Notes: a model not told the origin generated them from the letters alone. Numbered from the stretch's first letter, positions 1 to 9,023 are shown. The stretch is DNA of 64,000 bases from Dyella_B humi (GCF_044904605.1 NZ_JADIKI010000021.1:496001-560000), one strand, 5' to 3'. Made by a program: numbers and translations.

Positions 1-711
1 CTAAGACGCACCAAGCCAATGCGCAAGCAGAAATGCTACTGCTGACGCCAAGCCACCGATCAGCACCGTCTGCAATGCACTGCGCCATGGATTCATGCCG
101 GTAAAACGTCCCTTGGCTGCACCGAACAGCGCCAGCGCAATACCGGTGCAAACGATCGATACCTGCAGCGCAGGTTTCAACTGCGCGATCAACATGTACG
201 GTGCCAGCGGCACAAGGCCTCCGATCACGTACGCGCCGCCGATGGTGGCGGCGCTGCGCAAAGCCCGGCCAGGTTGCGGCGTTTCCAATCCAAGTTCGAA
301 GCGCATCATGAAATCCACCCAGGCTTCGTGATCCTTGCGGAAATGCGTGAGGATCGGTTCGCAAGCCGTGCGATCCAATCCGTAGTTCTTGAAGATATCC
401 ACGATTTCGCGTTCTTCCTCGCGCTGCAGGTCGCGGATTTCACGAAACTCGCGGCTGCGTTCGGAATGGTAGTGATCGATTTCACCGCGCGCGGCGAGAT
501 AACCGCCAAGGCCCATGGCGATAGCTCCAGCTGCGATTTCCGCCACCCCCGCCACAACGACGACGCGGCTCGCCACGTTGGCGGCGGAAAGGCCGGCAGC
601 TAACGCGAACGGCACGGTGAGGCCATCGGCCATACCCAGTACTACATCGCGGACGGTGTCGGACGCGGCGAAATGCCGTTCCTTGTGGGGATGACGGTGG
701 GTGGCGGACAT
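1..711 (-). CDS. VIT1/CCC1-family Fe2+/Mn2+ transporter
   Basis: A 236-residue membrane protein of the VIT1/CCC1 family, which moves ferrous iron or manganese out of the cytosol. The N-terminal stretch RDVVLGMADGLTVPFALAAG (about residues 21-40) is the family signature on the first membrane helix. A second helix follows at about 47-70. A charged helical segment rich in Glu, Arg and His lies at 75-145, where the family binds metal, and three more hydrophobic segments lie at about 152-172, 180-198 and 212-232. It starts at ATG 711 and its stop codon is the first three bases of the window, so it is complete. The metal is not determinable from sequence. Confidence 0.9.
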   Translation of the reverse strand: MSATHRHPHKERHFAASDTVRDVVLGMADGLTVPFALAAGLSAANVASRVVVVAGVAEIAAGAIAMGLGGYLAARGEIDHYHSERSREFREIRDLQREEEREIVDIFKNYGLDRTACEPILTHFRKDHEAWVDFMMRFELGLETPQPGRALRSAATIGGAYVIGGLVPLAPYMLIAQLKPALQVSIVCTGIALALFGAAKGRFTGMNPWRSALQTVLIGGLASAVAFLLAHWLGAS

Positions 712-1098
712 GCAACAAGGCTCCGGTGATCGAGCGAGACTTTAGCCGGTTATTGGCTTGCGCCAGGGCAATGAGACGTACACGCATTGGCTTTTGCAAT
801 GCTGCACGAGCCCCTCTATCTCCGGGAGAGGGGCTGGGGTGAGGGTACGATCAGCGCGCGAGCTCAACGACTTGCGCAAGAAGTGATTATCGCGCTTCGT
901 CCGAACCCTCACCCGCCTCTCGGCACCCTCTCCCGGAGGGAGAGGGACTCACTTAGCAAGCTTCTTTAGTGCGCTTTCGCTGAGGCGCTTCACAACAGCG
1001 AAGCTGGTCAGTGACGGCTATGAGGGGTGCCAAGCTTCTCGCAAGATTGGCCCCTCACCCCAACCCTCTCCCCAGAGGGGAGAGGGAGTTGTATCGCC
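712..1098. repeat. Intergenic repeats between VIT and oxygenase genes
   Basis: No gene is seen here. The gap holds a 146-bp composite element at 811-956 with CCCTCTCC/GGGAGAGG palindromes at both ends. A second copy of equal length lies at 50119-50264. A GAGGCGCTTCACAACAGCG motif at about 982-1011 recurs at about 7962 and 16818. A further single palindrome of the same CTC-rich family is at 1051-1087. These look like REP/BIME-type elements. Confidence 0.75.
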
Positions 1099-2058
1099 TC
1101 AGATCAACTTAATCTCACGCAATCGCTGCATCAGATACTCATGTGAGCTGATCGACGTGTCGTAGCGGCGCGGATTATCGGGCGTAATGCACTGAGGCAG
1201 CGGATCGAGCACCACGTCCGGGTTGGGATGCAGGAAGTACGGCACCGAATAACGCGGCTTGCGCGCGTTGGCGTTCGGCGGATTCACTACGCGATGCGTG
1301 GTTGAGGGATACACGTGGTTGGTCAGGCGCTGTAGCATGTCGCCGATGTTCACTACGATGGCGTCGCCTTCAGTGGTGATCGGCAACCACTCGTCTTCGC
1401 GCGTGAGCACTTCCAGGCCTTCGGCGCTGGCGCCCACCAGCAGGGTGATGAAGTTGATGTCTTCATGCGCACCCGCGCGCACGTTAGGAATGTTTTCTTC
1501 GGTGATCGGCGGGTAATGGATCGGGCGCAGGATGGAGTTGCCCTGGTCGATCTTGTCCTCGAAGTATTCCTCCGGCAGATCGATGTGCAGGGCCAGGGCG
1601 CGCAGCACGCGGCTGCCGAGCAGATCCAGCGCCTGATACAGCTCGTAGCTGTGTTCGCGGAAGCCTGGCACTTCGGCCGGCCACAGGTTTGGCGGCATCA
1701 GTTCGGCGAAGCGTGAGTTGCGGTCGAGCTCGCGCCCGATGTGCCAGAACTCCTTCAAGTCCGGATAGTGGCTGTCCTTGGCCGTTTCGATTTTGAACGG
1801 TGTGTAGCCGCGCGCGCCGCCGGTGCCGGGCACGTGGTACTTCATTTTGGTTTCGGCAGGCAGCGCGAAGAAACGCTGGAAGGCGTTGTATGCGCCGTCG
1901 ATCAGTTGCGTCGAAATGCCGTGGCCGCTGATGCAGCAGAAGCCAAATTCGCGATAAGCCGCGCCGAGCTCGGCGACGAACGCCGCGCGATCAGTGTCGT
2001 AGCGGCGGATATCGAGGGTGGGAACCTTCTTGGCGGATGTGCGGGCAGATGTGTCCAT
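1099..2058 (-). CDS. 2-oxoglutarate/Fe(II)-dependent oxygenase, isopenicillin N synthase-like
   Basis: A 319-residue cytosolic oxygenase with the two-domain layout of the isopenicillin N synthase family. The N-terminal DIOX_N-like part covers about residues 12-130 (FGFCCISGHGI near 38). The Fe(II) ligands are H198 and D200 (AHEDIN) and H255 (TTHRVV). R269/S271 (RYS) is the expected 2-oxoglutarate carboxylate clamp. I chose ATG 2058 because the reading frame upstream of it is not family-like and a GGAAA stretch lies just before it. Members oxidise small molecules such as amino acid or pyrimidine derivatives; the substrate here cannot be read from the sequence or the neighbours. Confidence 0.88.
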   Translation of the reverse strand: MDTSARTSAKKVPTLDIRRYDTDRAAFVAELGAAYREFGFCCISGHGISTQLIDGAYNAFQRFFALPAETKMKYHVPGTGGARGYTPFKIETAKDSHYPDLKEFWHIGRELDRNSRFAELMPPNLWPAEVPGFREHSYELYQALDLLGSRVLRALALHIDLPEEYFEDKIDQGNSILRPIHYPPITEENIPNVRAGAHEDINFITLLVGASAEGLEVLTREDEWLPITTEGDAIVVNIGDMLQRLTNHVYPSTTHRVVNPPNANARKPRYSVPYFLHPNPDVVLDPLPQCITPDNPRRYDTSISSHEYLMQRLREIKLI

Positions 2059-2217
2059 GCTGTTTCCAGGTTTGGCGTGCGGTCTATTTGTGTTCCGCCA
2101 CCGCAGGGGCGGTGCACGTCGGGCCTCGGAACTTGTCCGCGTAACGCCAGACAGCTCCACTCCATGGCGACCTGGGCATCTGTTCGTAGCGCCGTGCCGA
2201 AAGCCGGCGCTACTGGT

Positions 2218-3576
2218 TCACGATCGTTCGGTGGCGGATTTTACGACGTCCGCGAGGCGTTCGGCCATCTGCCGCACTTCGGCCTCGTCGGCCGCTTCCA
2301 CCGTGACGCGCACCAGCGGTTCGGTGCCGGAAGCACGCAACACCACGCGCCCGCGTCCGAGCAGTGCTTGCTCGGTATCGGCCAGGGCCTTGCGCACTGC
2401 GTCGCTGTTGAGCGCTTCGCGCGCGCCGACAGCGCGCACGTTGATCATCACCTGCGGCATTTTGATAAGGCCCTGGCGCGCACTGGCGAGGTCCTGGCCG
2501 GAAAGCTTCAGTGCTTCGAGCAGCGCCAGCGCAGCGACGATGCCATCGCCGGTGGTGGCGCGATCCAGGCACAGCAGATGGCCGGAGGTTTCGCCGCCCA
2601 GCACGCCACCGTGCTCCTTCAGTTTCTGCAGCACGAAGCGGTCGCCCACGTTGGCACGGATCAGTTCCACGCCCAGGCTGGCCAGGGCTTTTTGCAGGCC
2701 GTAATTGCTCATCAAGGTGCCCACCACGGGGCCTTTCAGCATGCCGCGCGCGTGCCAGCTGCGCGCCAGCACGTAGAGCATGTCGTCACCATCGCCCAGC
2801 ACACCGTTGCGATCCACCATCTGCACGCGATCGCCGTCGCCATCGAAGGCGAAACCGATGTCCGCGCCCTGCTCCACCACCGCGCGCTGCAGCGTCTGCG
2901 GATGCATCGAACCGACGTTCTGGTTGATGTTGAAGCCGTCGGGCTTGTCGCCGATCACGTACACATCAGCACCCAATTCGGCGAACACCTTCGGCGCAAC
3001 CTGATAGGTGGCGCCGTGTGCGCAATCGAGCGCGATCTTCATGCCAGCCAGGCTGAAATCTTCCGGCACGGTGGATTTGCAGAATTCCGCATAGCGCGTG
3101 ACGGCGTCGGTCACGCGTACCACCTTGCCGAGGTATTCGGAATCCACGGTGGCGAATGGCGCTTCGGTTTCTGCTTCGATCGCCGCTTCGATCTCGTCGG
3201 AAAGTTTTTCGCCATCGGTGGAGAAGAACTTGATGCCGTTGTCGTAGTGCGGATTGTGCGAAGCGCTGATCACGATGCCCGCATCCGCACGCAAGCTGCG
3301 GGTGAGATAGGCCACTGCTGGGGTGGGCATGGGGCCGAATAAGCGCACATCCGCGCCGGCCGCAGTCAGGCCGGCTTCCAGCGCGGATTCGAACATGTAG
3401 CCGGATGCGCGGGTGTCCTTGCCGATCAGTACCAGCGGACGACCGGATGATTTCTTTTTCCGGCCCAGCACGACGCCCAGTGCACGCCCCAGGCGCAGCA
3501 TGAAATCCGCACTGATGGGCCACTGGCCCACGCGGCCGCGAATGCCGTCGGTACCGAAATATTTGCGTTGATTCAT
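2218..3576 (-). CDS. glmM: Phosphoglucosamine mutase
   Basis: A 452-residue enzyme that interconverts glucosamine-6-phosphate and glucosamine-1-phosphate on the route to UDP-GlcNAc for peptidoglycan and LPS. The protein opens with KYFGTDGIRG. The phosphoserine loop ISASHNP has the catalytic Ser at 106, the Mg2+ loop DGDGDR has Asp at 245, 247 and 249, and the phosphate-binding RASGTEP loop lies near residue 420. Length matches the family. The start is ATG 3576, which directly precedes the conserved N-terminus; an upstream in-frame extension is not family-like. folP and orn lie upstream on the same strand beyond a repeat-filled gap. Confidence 0.97.
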   Translation of the reverse strand: MNQRKYFGTDGIRGRVGQWPISADFMLRLGRALGVVLGRKKKSSGRPLVLIGKDTRASGYMFESALEAGLTAAGADVRLFGPMPTPAVAYLTRSLRADAGIVISASHNPHYDNGIKFFSTDGEKLSDEIEAAIEAETEAPFATVDSEYLGKVVRVTDAVTRYAEFCKSTVPEDFSLAGMKIALDCAHGATYQVAPKVFAELGADVYVIGDKPDGFNINQNVGSMHPQTLQRAVVEQGADIGFAFDGDGDRVQMVDRNGVLGDGDDMLYVLARSWHARGMLKGPVVGTLMSNYGLQKALASLGVELIRANVGDRFVLQKLKEHGGVLGGETSGHLLCLDRATTGDGIVAALALLEALKLSGQDLASARQGLIKMPQVMINVRAVGAREALNSDAVRKALADTEQALLGRGRVVLRASGTEPLVRVTVEAADEAEVRQMAERLADVVKSATERS

Positions 3577-3901
3577 GCGGTTCAGTCTTGGGAGGACAGG
3601 GACAGGAAATAGGGACAAGGGTGTCGGTAGGGCGTGAATGCTACACCGCTTGCGGCCTGTTCCTTTAGCTTCAATTTATGCGGGAGCCTGTGCTCCTTCG
3701 CCTGCGCAGCACTTCTCATTCCCTCTCCCCTCCGGGGAGAGGGCTAGGGTGAGGGGCAAGGCTTGCGGGAGCCCCGACGTATGTGCGGATGGCGCACTTT
3801 GCTTTTATGCCTTGATGAAGGACCGGGCAAGGTTGGCCCCTCACCCCAACCCTCTTCCGCATCCTTAATCAAGGACGGGGGAGAGGGAGCTGATCGTGCT
3901 T
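3577..3901. repeat. Intergenic palindromes between glmM and folP
   Basis: No gene is seen. Two CTC-rich REP-like palindromes in opposite orientation are present at 3721-3756 and 3837-3888. The second has an unusual loop containing CTTCCGCATCCTTAATC. A GGGACAGGAAATAGGGA stretch at about 3598-3614 resembles the GGGGAACGGGGAA repeats found at 5.4 and 37.1 kb. Confidence 0.65.
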
Positions 3902-4807
3902 TTACTCATCATCCGGCCAAATTGGCATTTTGGGTTTGTCGTGCCGCTCGGGCGTATCGCCGGCTTGCACGGCGTGCCATACCTTGAGGGCATCCACGGT
4001 GGGCGCCACGTCGTGCACGCGCACCATGCGTGCGCCGCGCTGCACGGCGATCACTGCGGCGGCGACGGAGCCTGCGGCGCGTTCGGCCGGTTCCGTGCGG
4101 CCGGTGAGCGTGCCGATCATCGATTTGCGCGACAACCCCACGTAGACACCGCTGCCTAGATCCGCAAAGCGCTGCAATTTGCGCAGCAGCGCAAGATTGT
4201 GTTCCAGGTTTTTGCCGAAACCGAAACCGGGATCGACCATCACCTTGCGTCGATCGATGCCGGCCAATTCGCAGGCAAAGAGGCGATCCGTCAGAAAGCG
4301 ATGCACTTCGCCCACGACGTCGTCGTAATGCGGCTCGTCCTGCATGCTGCGCGGTTCGCCTTGCATATGCATCAGGCAGATCGGCACGCGCAGTTCCGCC
4401 GCGGCGTCCATCGCGCCTTCGCGACGCAGAGCGTACACGTCGTTGATCATGCCGGCACCCGCCGCCACCGCGGCGCGCATCACTTCCGGCTTGGAGGTAT
4501 CGACGGCAATCGGCAGCGACGTGTGCGCCACGAGCTGCTCGATCACCGGAATCACTCGCTGCAATTCATCGTCGACGGGAACATCCGCCGCGCCCGGGCG
4601 CGTGGATTCCCCTCCGACGTCGAGCATGTCCGCGCCCTCTTCCGCCAGACGCAGGCCGTGCGCCACCGCGGCGTCCAAGCTGGCGAACTGGCCGCCGTCA
4701 GAGAACGAATCGGGCGTGACATTGATGATGCCCACCACGCGGGGACGATCGAGCGTCAACGGACGGCCGTTGCAATCGAGTACGGTGGCGAACAGCTCGC
4801 TGATCAT
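3902..4807 (-). CDS. folP: Dihydropteroate synthase
   Basis: A 301-residue folate enzyme that joins p-aminobenzoate to dihydropterin pyrophosphate. Family signatures are GIINVTPDSFSDGG (residues 26-39), DVGGESTRPGA (63-73), the DTSKPEV strand, the DPGFGFGK pterin-binding loop and a C-terminal RVHDV. The start ATG 4807 overlaps the stop of the upstream orn gene by four bases (ATGA), so the two are probably translationally coupled. Length is slightly longer than E. coli FolP (about 282 residues) because of a C-terminal tail. It is the sulfonamide target in other bacteria; nothing here indicates resistance. Confidence 0.97.
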   Translation of the reverse strand: MISELFATVLDCNGRPLTLDRPRVVGIINVTPDSFSDGGQFASLDAAVAHGLRLAEEGADMLDVGGESTRPGAADVPVDDELQRVIPVIEQLVAHTSLPIAVDTSKPEVMRAAVAAGAGMINDVYALRREGAMDAAAELRVPICLMHMQGEPRSMQDEPHYDDVVGEVHRFLTDRLFACELAGIDRRKVMVDPGFGFGKNLEHNLALLRKLQRFADLGSGVYVGLSRKSMIGTLTGRTEPAERAAGSVAAAVIAVQRGARMVRVHDVAPTVDALKVWHAVQAGDTPERHDKPKMPIWPDDE

Positions 4808-5373
4808 GCGCTTTGTTCCACACCACCCAGCGCACCCATGAACTGGCGGTAATAACGCAGCTCGTCGATGGAATCGCGGATATCCGACAGCGCGGTATGC
4901 GCCGATTCCTTAGCGAAACCGCGGGCGATCGTCGGTGCCCAGCGCCGCGCCAGTTCCTTCAAGGTGGACACGTCCAGGTTGCGGTAATGGAAAAAGCGCT
5001 CCAGCTGCGGCATTTGCCGATGCATGAAGCGGCGATCCTGGCAGATCGAATTGCCGCACATCGGCGATTTGCCCGGTAGTGCCCACTGCTTGAGGAAGTC
5101 CAGCGTGGCCTTTTCCGCGTCGGCATGCGTAGTGGTGGAGGACACCACCTGCTCCCAAAGGCCGGAGCGGCGATGCTGATTGCGGTTCCAGCTATCCATC
5201 GCCTCCAGCCGATCCATCGCATGACGGATCGCGAAAACAGGCCCCTCGGCCAGAATGGTCAGGTCCTTGTTGGTGACGATGGTGGCGATTTCGAGAATCG
5301 AATCGTTGTCGGTATCCAGACCGGTCATTTCCAGGTCGATCCAGATGAGGTTGTCTTCGTTGGCTTGGCTCAT
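4804..5373 (-). CDS. orn: Oligoribonuclease
   Basis: A 189-residue 3'-5' exonuclease that degrades two- to five-nucleotide RNAs, including pGpG from cyclic-di-GMP turnover. The DEDDh fold is visible: D13 and E15 (WIDLEMTGLD), a central Asp in the CGNSICQDR region, and the HTALSDIRDSI segment with the catalytic His and Asp near the C-terminus. The start at ATG 5373 is fixed by an AGGAGG ribosome-binding site six bases upstream, although the frame stays open further upstream. It overlaps folP by four bases. Confidence 0.96.
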   Translation of the reverse strand: MSQANEDNLIWIDLEMTGLDTDNDSILEIATIVTNKDLTILAEGPVFAIRHAMDRLEAMDSWNRNQHRRSGLWEQVVSSTTTHADAEKATLDFLKQWALPGKSPMCGNSICQDRRFMHRQMPQLERFFHYRNLDVSTLKELARRWAPTIARGFAKESAHTALSDIRDSIDELRYYRQFMGALGGVEQSA

Positions 5374-5398
5374 GCGCCCTCCTGAGCAGAAGTCTAGC

Positions 5399-5546
5399 AA
5401 AGCGGGGAACGGGGAATAGGGATCAGGGAACATGTGGTACGCGTGGGAATCGGGTTGGTCGCCGTTGCAGGCTCGGCAAATTAAGACCGACAAATAACGT
5501 ACTAGCGTAAAACTGCGCGTTCCCCGTTCCCTGTTCCCCATCCCCC
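5399..5546. repeat. Inverted GGGGAACGGGGAA-type repeat pair upstream of orn and sbcB
   Basis: The gap between the divergent orn and sbcB genes carries a GGGGAACGGGGAATAGGGA element at about 5403-5421 and its inverted partner GTTCCCCGTTCCCTGTTCCCC at about 5519-5539. The same kind of pair occurs at 37067-37211. The promoters of both genes must lie in or beside this element. Confidence 0.6.
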
Positions 5547-5567
5547 GCTCCACCTATCATCTGGCCC

Positions 5568-7016
5568 ATGCACACCCTCTTCTGGCATGACTACGAAACC
5601 TTCGGGATCGACACGCGCCGGGACCGGCCTATCCAGTTCGCCGGCATCCGTACCAACCTGGAGCTGGAAATCGTCGACGAGCCGGTGATGTTCTACGCCC
5701 GGCCGCCACGCGAGATGCCGCCCAGCCCGGAATCCTGCCTGATCACCGGCATCACCCCGCAGCAGGCGGAGAGCCAGGGGCTGATCGAAGCGGATTTCGC
5801 CGCGCGCGTGCACGAGCAACTGGCCGTGCCTGGCACCTGCGGCGTGGGCTACAACTCGCTGCGCTTCGATGACGAATTCACGCGCCAGCTGCTGTATCGC
5901 AATTTCTTCGAGCCCTATGCGCGCGAATGGGAGAACGGCAACTCGCGCTGGGACCTGATCGATCTGGTACGCATGTGCGCGGCCCTGCGCCCGGAAGGCA
6001 TCGTGTGGCCCACGCACGAGGACGGTGCGCTAAGTTTCAAGCTGGAGCACCTGGCCACTGCCAATCACTTGCAGCAGGCACGTGCGCACGATGCGCTTTC
6101 CGACGTGGAGGCGTTGATCGACCTGGCCCGCCTGATCCGCGTGCGCCAACCACGGCTGTGGGACTGGCATTACGCGTTGCGCCGGAAGCAGCGCGTGTTC
6201 GAGCTGCTCGACGTCACGGCCATGACGCCGCTGGTGCATGTGTCGTCACGCTATCCGGCCAGTCGCTACTGCCTGGCGATCATCGTCCCGCTGGCAGTGC
6301 ATCCGGCAAGGCCGGGCGAAATCATCGTCTACGATCTCTCACAGGATCCAAGCGACCTGCTTGCGCTGGATGCCGAGGACATCATCGACCGCATGTTTAC
6401 CGCGCGCGCCGATCTGCCCGAGGGCGTGGAGCGCATTCCGTTGCGCACCGTGCATGCCAATCGCTCGCCGGCGCTGGCGCCGCTTTCCGTGTTGAAAGGT
6501 GTGGATCTGACGCGACTGCAGTTGGATGTGGACCGCTGCCTGGCGCACGCCGATACGTTGCGTGCCGCCGTGAACCTGGGCGAAAAGCTGCGCCGCATCT
6601 TCCAACTGGCGGCCGAACTGCCGCCACCGGAAGATCCGGAGCTGGCGCTCTACAGCGGCTTCCTGCCGGATTCGGACAAGCGCCTGCTGCGCGAGGTGCG
6701 CGCCACGCCGCCCGAGCAATTGGGCCAGCGCCGTTTCGATTTTCGCGATGCGCGCTACCCGGAATTGCTGTTCCGCTACCGCGCGCGCAATTGGCCCGAA
6801 ACATTGACGCCGGAAGAGCGTGAACGTTGGGATACCTTGCGCACCCAGCGCCTGACGCGCCCCACTCCGCTCACCACGCTTACGCTGCCCGACTATTTCG
6901 CCAAGCTGGCACTGTTGCGCGATGATCCGCTTGGGCGCGATAAAGGGGCTTTGCTCGATCAATTGCAAGTGTGGGGCGAGCAGCTGGCTGCTGAAGTGGG
7001 TGTTGCTCACGCATAA
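5568..7016 (+). CDS. sbcB: Exodeoxyribonuclease I
   Basis: A 482-residue 3'-5' single-strand DNA exonuclease acting in mismatch repair and recombination. The DEDDh exonuclease domain occupies about residues 1-185, with the D-x-E pair in HDYETFG (D8, E10), the GYNSLRFDDEFTR block and HDALSDVEALI with the catalytic His/Asp. The SH3-like and C-terminal helical domains follow, including YSGFLPDSD and YPELLFRYRARNWPETL, which is typical of the family. The start ATG 5568 matches the conserved N-terminus. A perfect inverted repeat begins four bases after the stop and may end the transcript. Confidence 0.96.
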   Translation: MHTLFWHDYETFGIDTRRDRPIQFAGIRTNLELEIVDEPVMFYARPPREMPPSPESCLITGITPQQAESQGLIEADFAARVHEQLAVPGTCGVGYNSLRFDDEFTRQLLYRNFFEPYAREWENGNSRWDLIDLVRMCAALRPEGIVWPTHEDGALSFKLEHLATANHLQQARAHDALSDVEALIDLARLIRVRQPRLWDWHYALRRKQRVFELLDVTAMTPLVHVSSRYPASRYCLAIIVPLAVHPARPGEIIVYDLSQDPSDLLALDAEDIIDRMFTARADLPEGVERIPLRTVHANRSPALAPLSVLKGVDLTRLQLDVDRCLAHADTLRAAVNLGEKLRRIFQLAAELPPPEDPELALYSGFLPDSDKRLLREVRATPPEQLGQRRFDFRDARYPELLFRYRARNWPETLTPEERERWDTLRTQRLTRPTPLTTLTLPDYFAKLALLRDDPLGRDKGALLDQLQVWGEQLAAEVGVAHA

Positions 7017-7020
7017 TCCC

Positions 7021-7109
7021 ATGGCCGTCATTCCCGCGAAAGCGGGAATCCATGTTGCTCTAATGTCAAAGACAAAATGGATTCCCGCTTTCGCGGGAAT
7101 GACGGCCAT
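7021..7109. repeat. Perfect 33-bp inverted repeat after sbcB
   Basis: Positions 7021-7053 and 7077-7109 are exact reverse complements over 33 bases, separated by 23 bases. Each arm itself contains the CATTCCCGCGAAAGCGGGAAT palindrome common in intergenic DNA of Xanthomonadales. It follows the sbcB stop codon closely and can form either two small hairpins or one long one. Confidence 0.85.
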
Positions 7110-7210
7110 ACAAGGTTGGGATGAGCTTGCGACCCCCAACATCGCCATGTGTGTCACCATTATTGGGGTTCGTATGCGCTCACCCCAACCCACCCGAGAA
7201 TTGAACCGTT

Positions 7211-7897
7211 ATGCCACGCGCCTATTTTTCGCCCGCGACATTCCGTTTCCTGAAAGCCCTGGCCCGCAACAACAACCGCGAGTGGTTCCAGAAACACAAG
7301 GCCGAATACGAACGCGACGTGCGCGATCCTTTTCTGGAACTCATCACCGACTTGCAGGCGCCACTGGCGAAGATCAGCCAACATTTCCGCGCCGACCCGC
7401 GCAAGATGGGCGGTTCGCTGTTCCGCATCTATCGCGACACGCGGTTTTCGAACGACAAGGAACCGTACAAGCCTTGGGCCAGCGCACGCTTTTTCCACGA
7501 GCGTCGGCACGAAATTCCAGCGCCGTCGTTCTATCTGCACATCAAGCCCGGCGATTGCTTTATCGGTGGCGGCATATGGCATCCGGAGCCGGATGCGTTG
7601 AAGCGCATTCGCGCCTTTCTGGCGGATAACCCGACTGCGTGGAAGCGTGCTACCCAAAGCAAGACGTTTCGCGAACACTTTGCGTTCTGGGGCGAATCGC
7701 TCACGCGGCCGCCGCGCGGGTTCGACCCGGGGCATGAGCTGATCGAGGATTTGAAGCGCAAGGATTTTGCGGCGGGCGAGCAGTTCGATGAAGCGCTGGT
7801 GTGTTCGGCGGAACTGTTGCCGTTTATGGTGGCGAGCTATAAGCGGATTGCGCCGATGATTGATTATTTGTGTGCGGCGCAGGAGTTGGACTTTTAG
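7211..7897 (+). CDS. DUF2461 family protein
   Basis: A 228-residue protein matching the DUF2461/TIGR02453 family of unknown function. Typical segments are TFRFLKALARNNNREWF near the N-terminus, FRIYRDTRFSNDKEPYK at about residues 77-93, FYLHIKPGDCFIGGGIW around 110-126 and the GFDPGHELIEDLKRKDF block. The length is that of the family. It starts at ATG 7211 with only a weak ribosome-binding site. No operon partner is evident, as it is flanked by repeats and by the convergent LysR gene. Confidence 0.88.
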   Translation: MPRAYFSPATFRFLKALARNNNREWFQKHKAEYERDVRDPFLELITDLQAPLAKISQHFRADPRKMGGSLFRIYRDTRFSNDKEPYKPWASARFFHERRHEIPAPSFYLHIKPGDCFIGGGIWHPEPDALKRIRAFLADNPTAWKRATQSKTFREHFAFWGESLTRPPRGFDPGHELIEDLKRKDFAAGEQFDEALVCSAELLPFMVASYKRIAPMIDYLCAAQELDF

Positions 7898-8126
7898 CCC
7901 TCCCATAAGCCCCAACCTGATTGGCATCGCGTCTCAGCGTTGTGTTGCCCTCATTCCGGCGAGGCGCTTCACAACGGCGAAACGGATCGAGCTGAGTTCC
8001 TGCGTCTTTGGCGCCATCAAGTCATGGAATCCCGGCTTTCGCTCACTACTGTCCAGGGAAAGCTTTTCCGGCAAGACAATGGCTCATGAAACACAGATGT
8101 TGAAGCAACTTTGCTGCAATACGGAC

Positions 8127-9023
8127 TTAGGGCTGCTCAGCAAGGGTTCGCAGCAGCACGTCCTTCACAGCATTGAAGACGGGATTGTCGTTGTCTTTTC
8201 GATAGGCAAACAATAACTCCACCGGCTTGGCCGGCACGGTGGCCATGGGGCGATAGATCACCCCCGGAAACTGCAGTAAAGAAGCCGTAGCCGGTATCAA
8301 TGCTGCACCGATGCCTGCCCGCACCAGCGCCAGCATGGAGTGAATCTGGCTTACGTATTCGACGATGTTCGGCTGCACGCCCTTGCGATCAAACAGATGA
8401 TTGACCAGTTGATGGAAGTAGCGCGCCTCATACGGCGAGTACATCAGCATGGCGCGTCCATGACAGTCCTTCAGCGTCGGCTCCGCCGGCCACTGCTGCA
8501 CAACGGATTCAGGGATGGCAAGCATCAGTGATTCACGCGCACAGGGCAGCGCGATCAATTCGCTTTGCTCGACGGCTGGCCTTAGCAGGCCGATATCGAT
8601 CTGGTGTCCATCAAGCGCTTCCAACTGCGCGCTGCTGACCATTTCCTTCAGCACCAGGCGCACGTCGGTGGACATCGCGCGTACCGCGCTGACGAGCGCT
8701 GGCAGCTTGCCGTAGCCGACCGCAGCGGTGAAGCCGATGGCCAGCACCCCTTCCGTCCCAAGCGCAATACGACGCGCGCTGACAGCGGCTTCCTCCGCCA
8801 TGCGTAGGATGCGTGCAGCGTCCGGCAAAAAACTCCGGCCCGCAGCAGTCAACTGCACGACCCTATTGCTGCGATGCAACAGCTCCGTACCCATCTGATG
8901 CTCGAGTAGACGAACCTGCCGGCTCAGCGGCGGTTGCGTCATATGCAAGCGTTTTGCAGCACGCCCGAAGTGCAATTCTTCCGCGACTGCAACAAAACAA
9001 CGAAGCTGGCTTAGCTCGAACAT
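8127..9023 (-). CDS. LysR-type regulator divergent from uronate/aldarate genes
   Basis: A 298-residue LysR-family transcription factor. The N-terminal winged helix (residues 1-60) shows LRCFVAVAEELHFGRAAKRL and the recognition segment HMTQPPLSRQVRLLE. An effector-binding domain of periplasmic-binding-protein type follows from about residue 90. The start is ATG 9023; the frame extends upstream but the family N-terminus begins here. It is divergent from kdgD with about 100 bp between them, the usual arrangement for a LysR protein controlling the opposing operon, so it probably responds to a uronate or aldarate intermediate. The ligand is inferred from context only. Confidence 0.9.
   Translation of the reverse strand: MFELSQLRCFVAVAEELHFGRAAKRLHMTQPPLSRQVRLLEHQMGTELLHRSNRVVQLTAAGRSFLPDAARILRMAEEAAVSARRIALGTEGVLAIGFTAAVGYGKLPALVSAVRAMSTDVRLVLKEMVSSAQLEALDGHQIDIGLLRPAVEQSELIALPCARESLMLAIPESVVQQWPAEPTLKDCHGRAMLMYSPYEARYFHQLVNHLFDRKGVQPNIVEYVSQIHSMLALVRAGIGAALIPATASLLQFPGVIYRPMATVPAKPVELLFAYRKDNDNPVFNAVKDVLLRTLAEQP

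Noticed and set aside
811..1087. CRISPR array suggested by repeated CTC-rich units
   Set aside because: Spacing is irregular, units are inverted palindromes with no unique spacers of constant length, and no cas genes are present.
1741..3342. A 533-codon plus-strand frame across the oxygenase and glmM genes
   Set aside because: It is antisense to two clearly identified genes and its translation shows no family features. It is a shadow frame caused by high GC.
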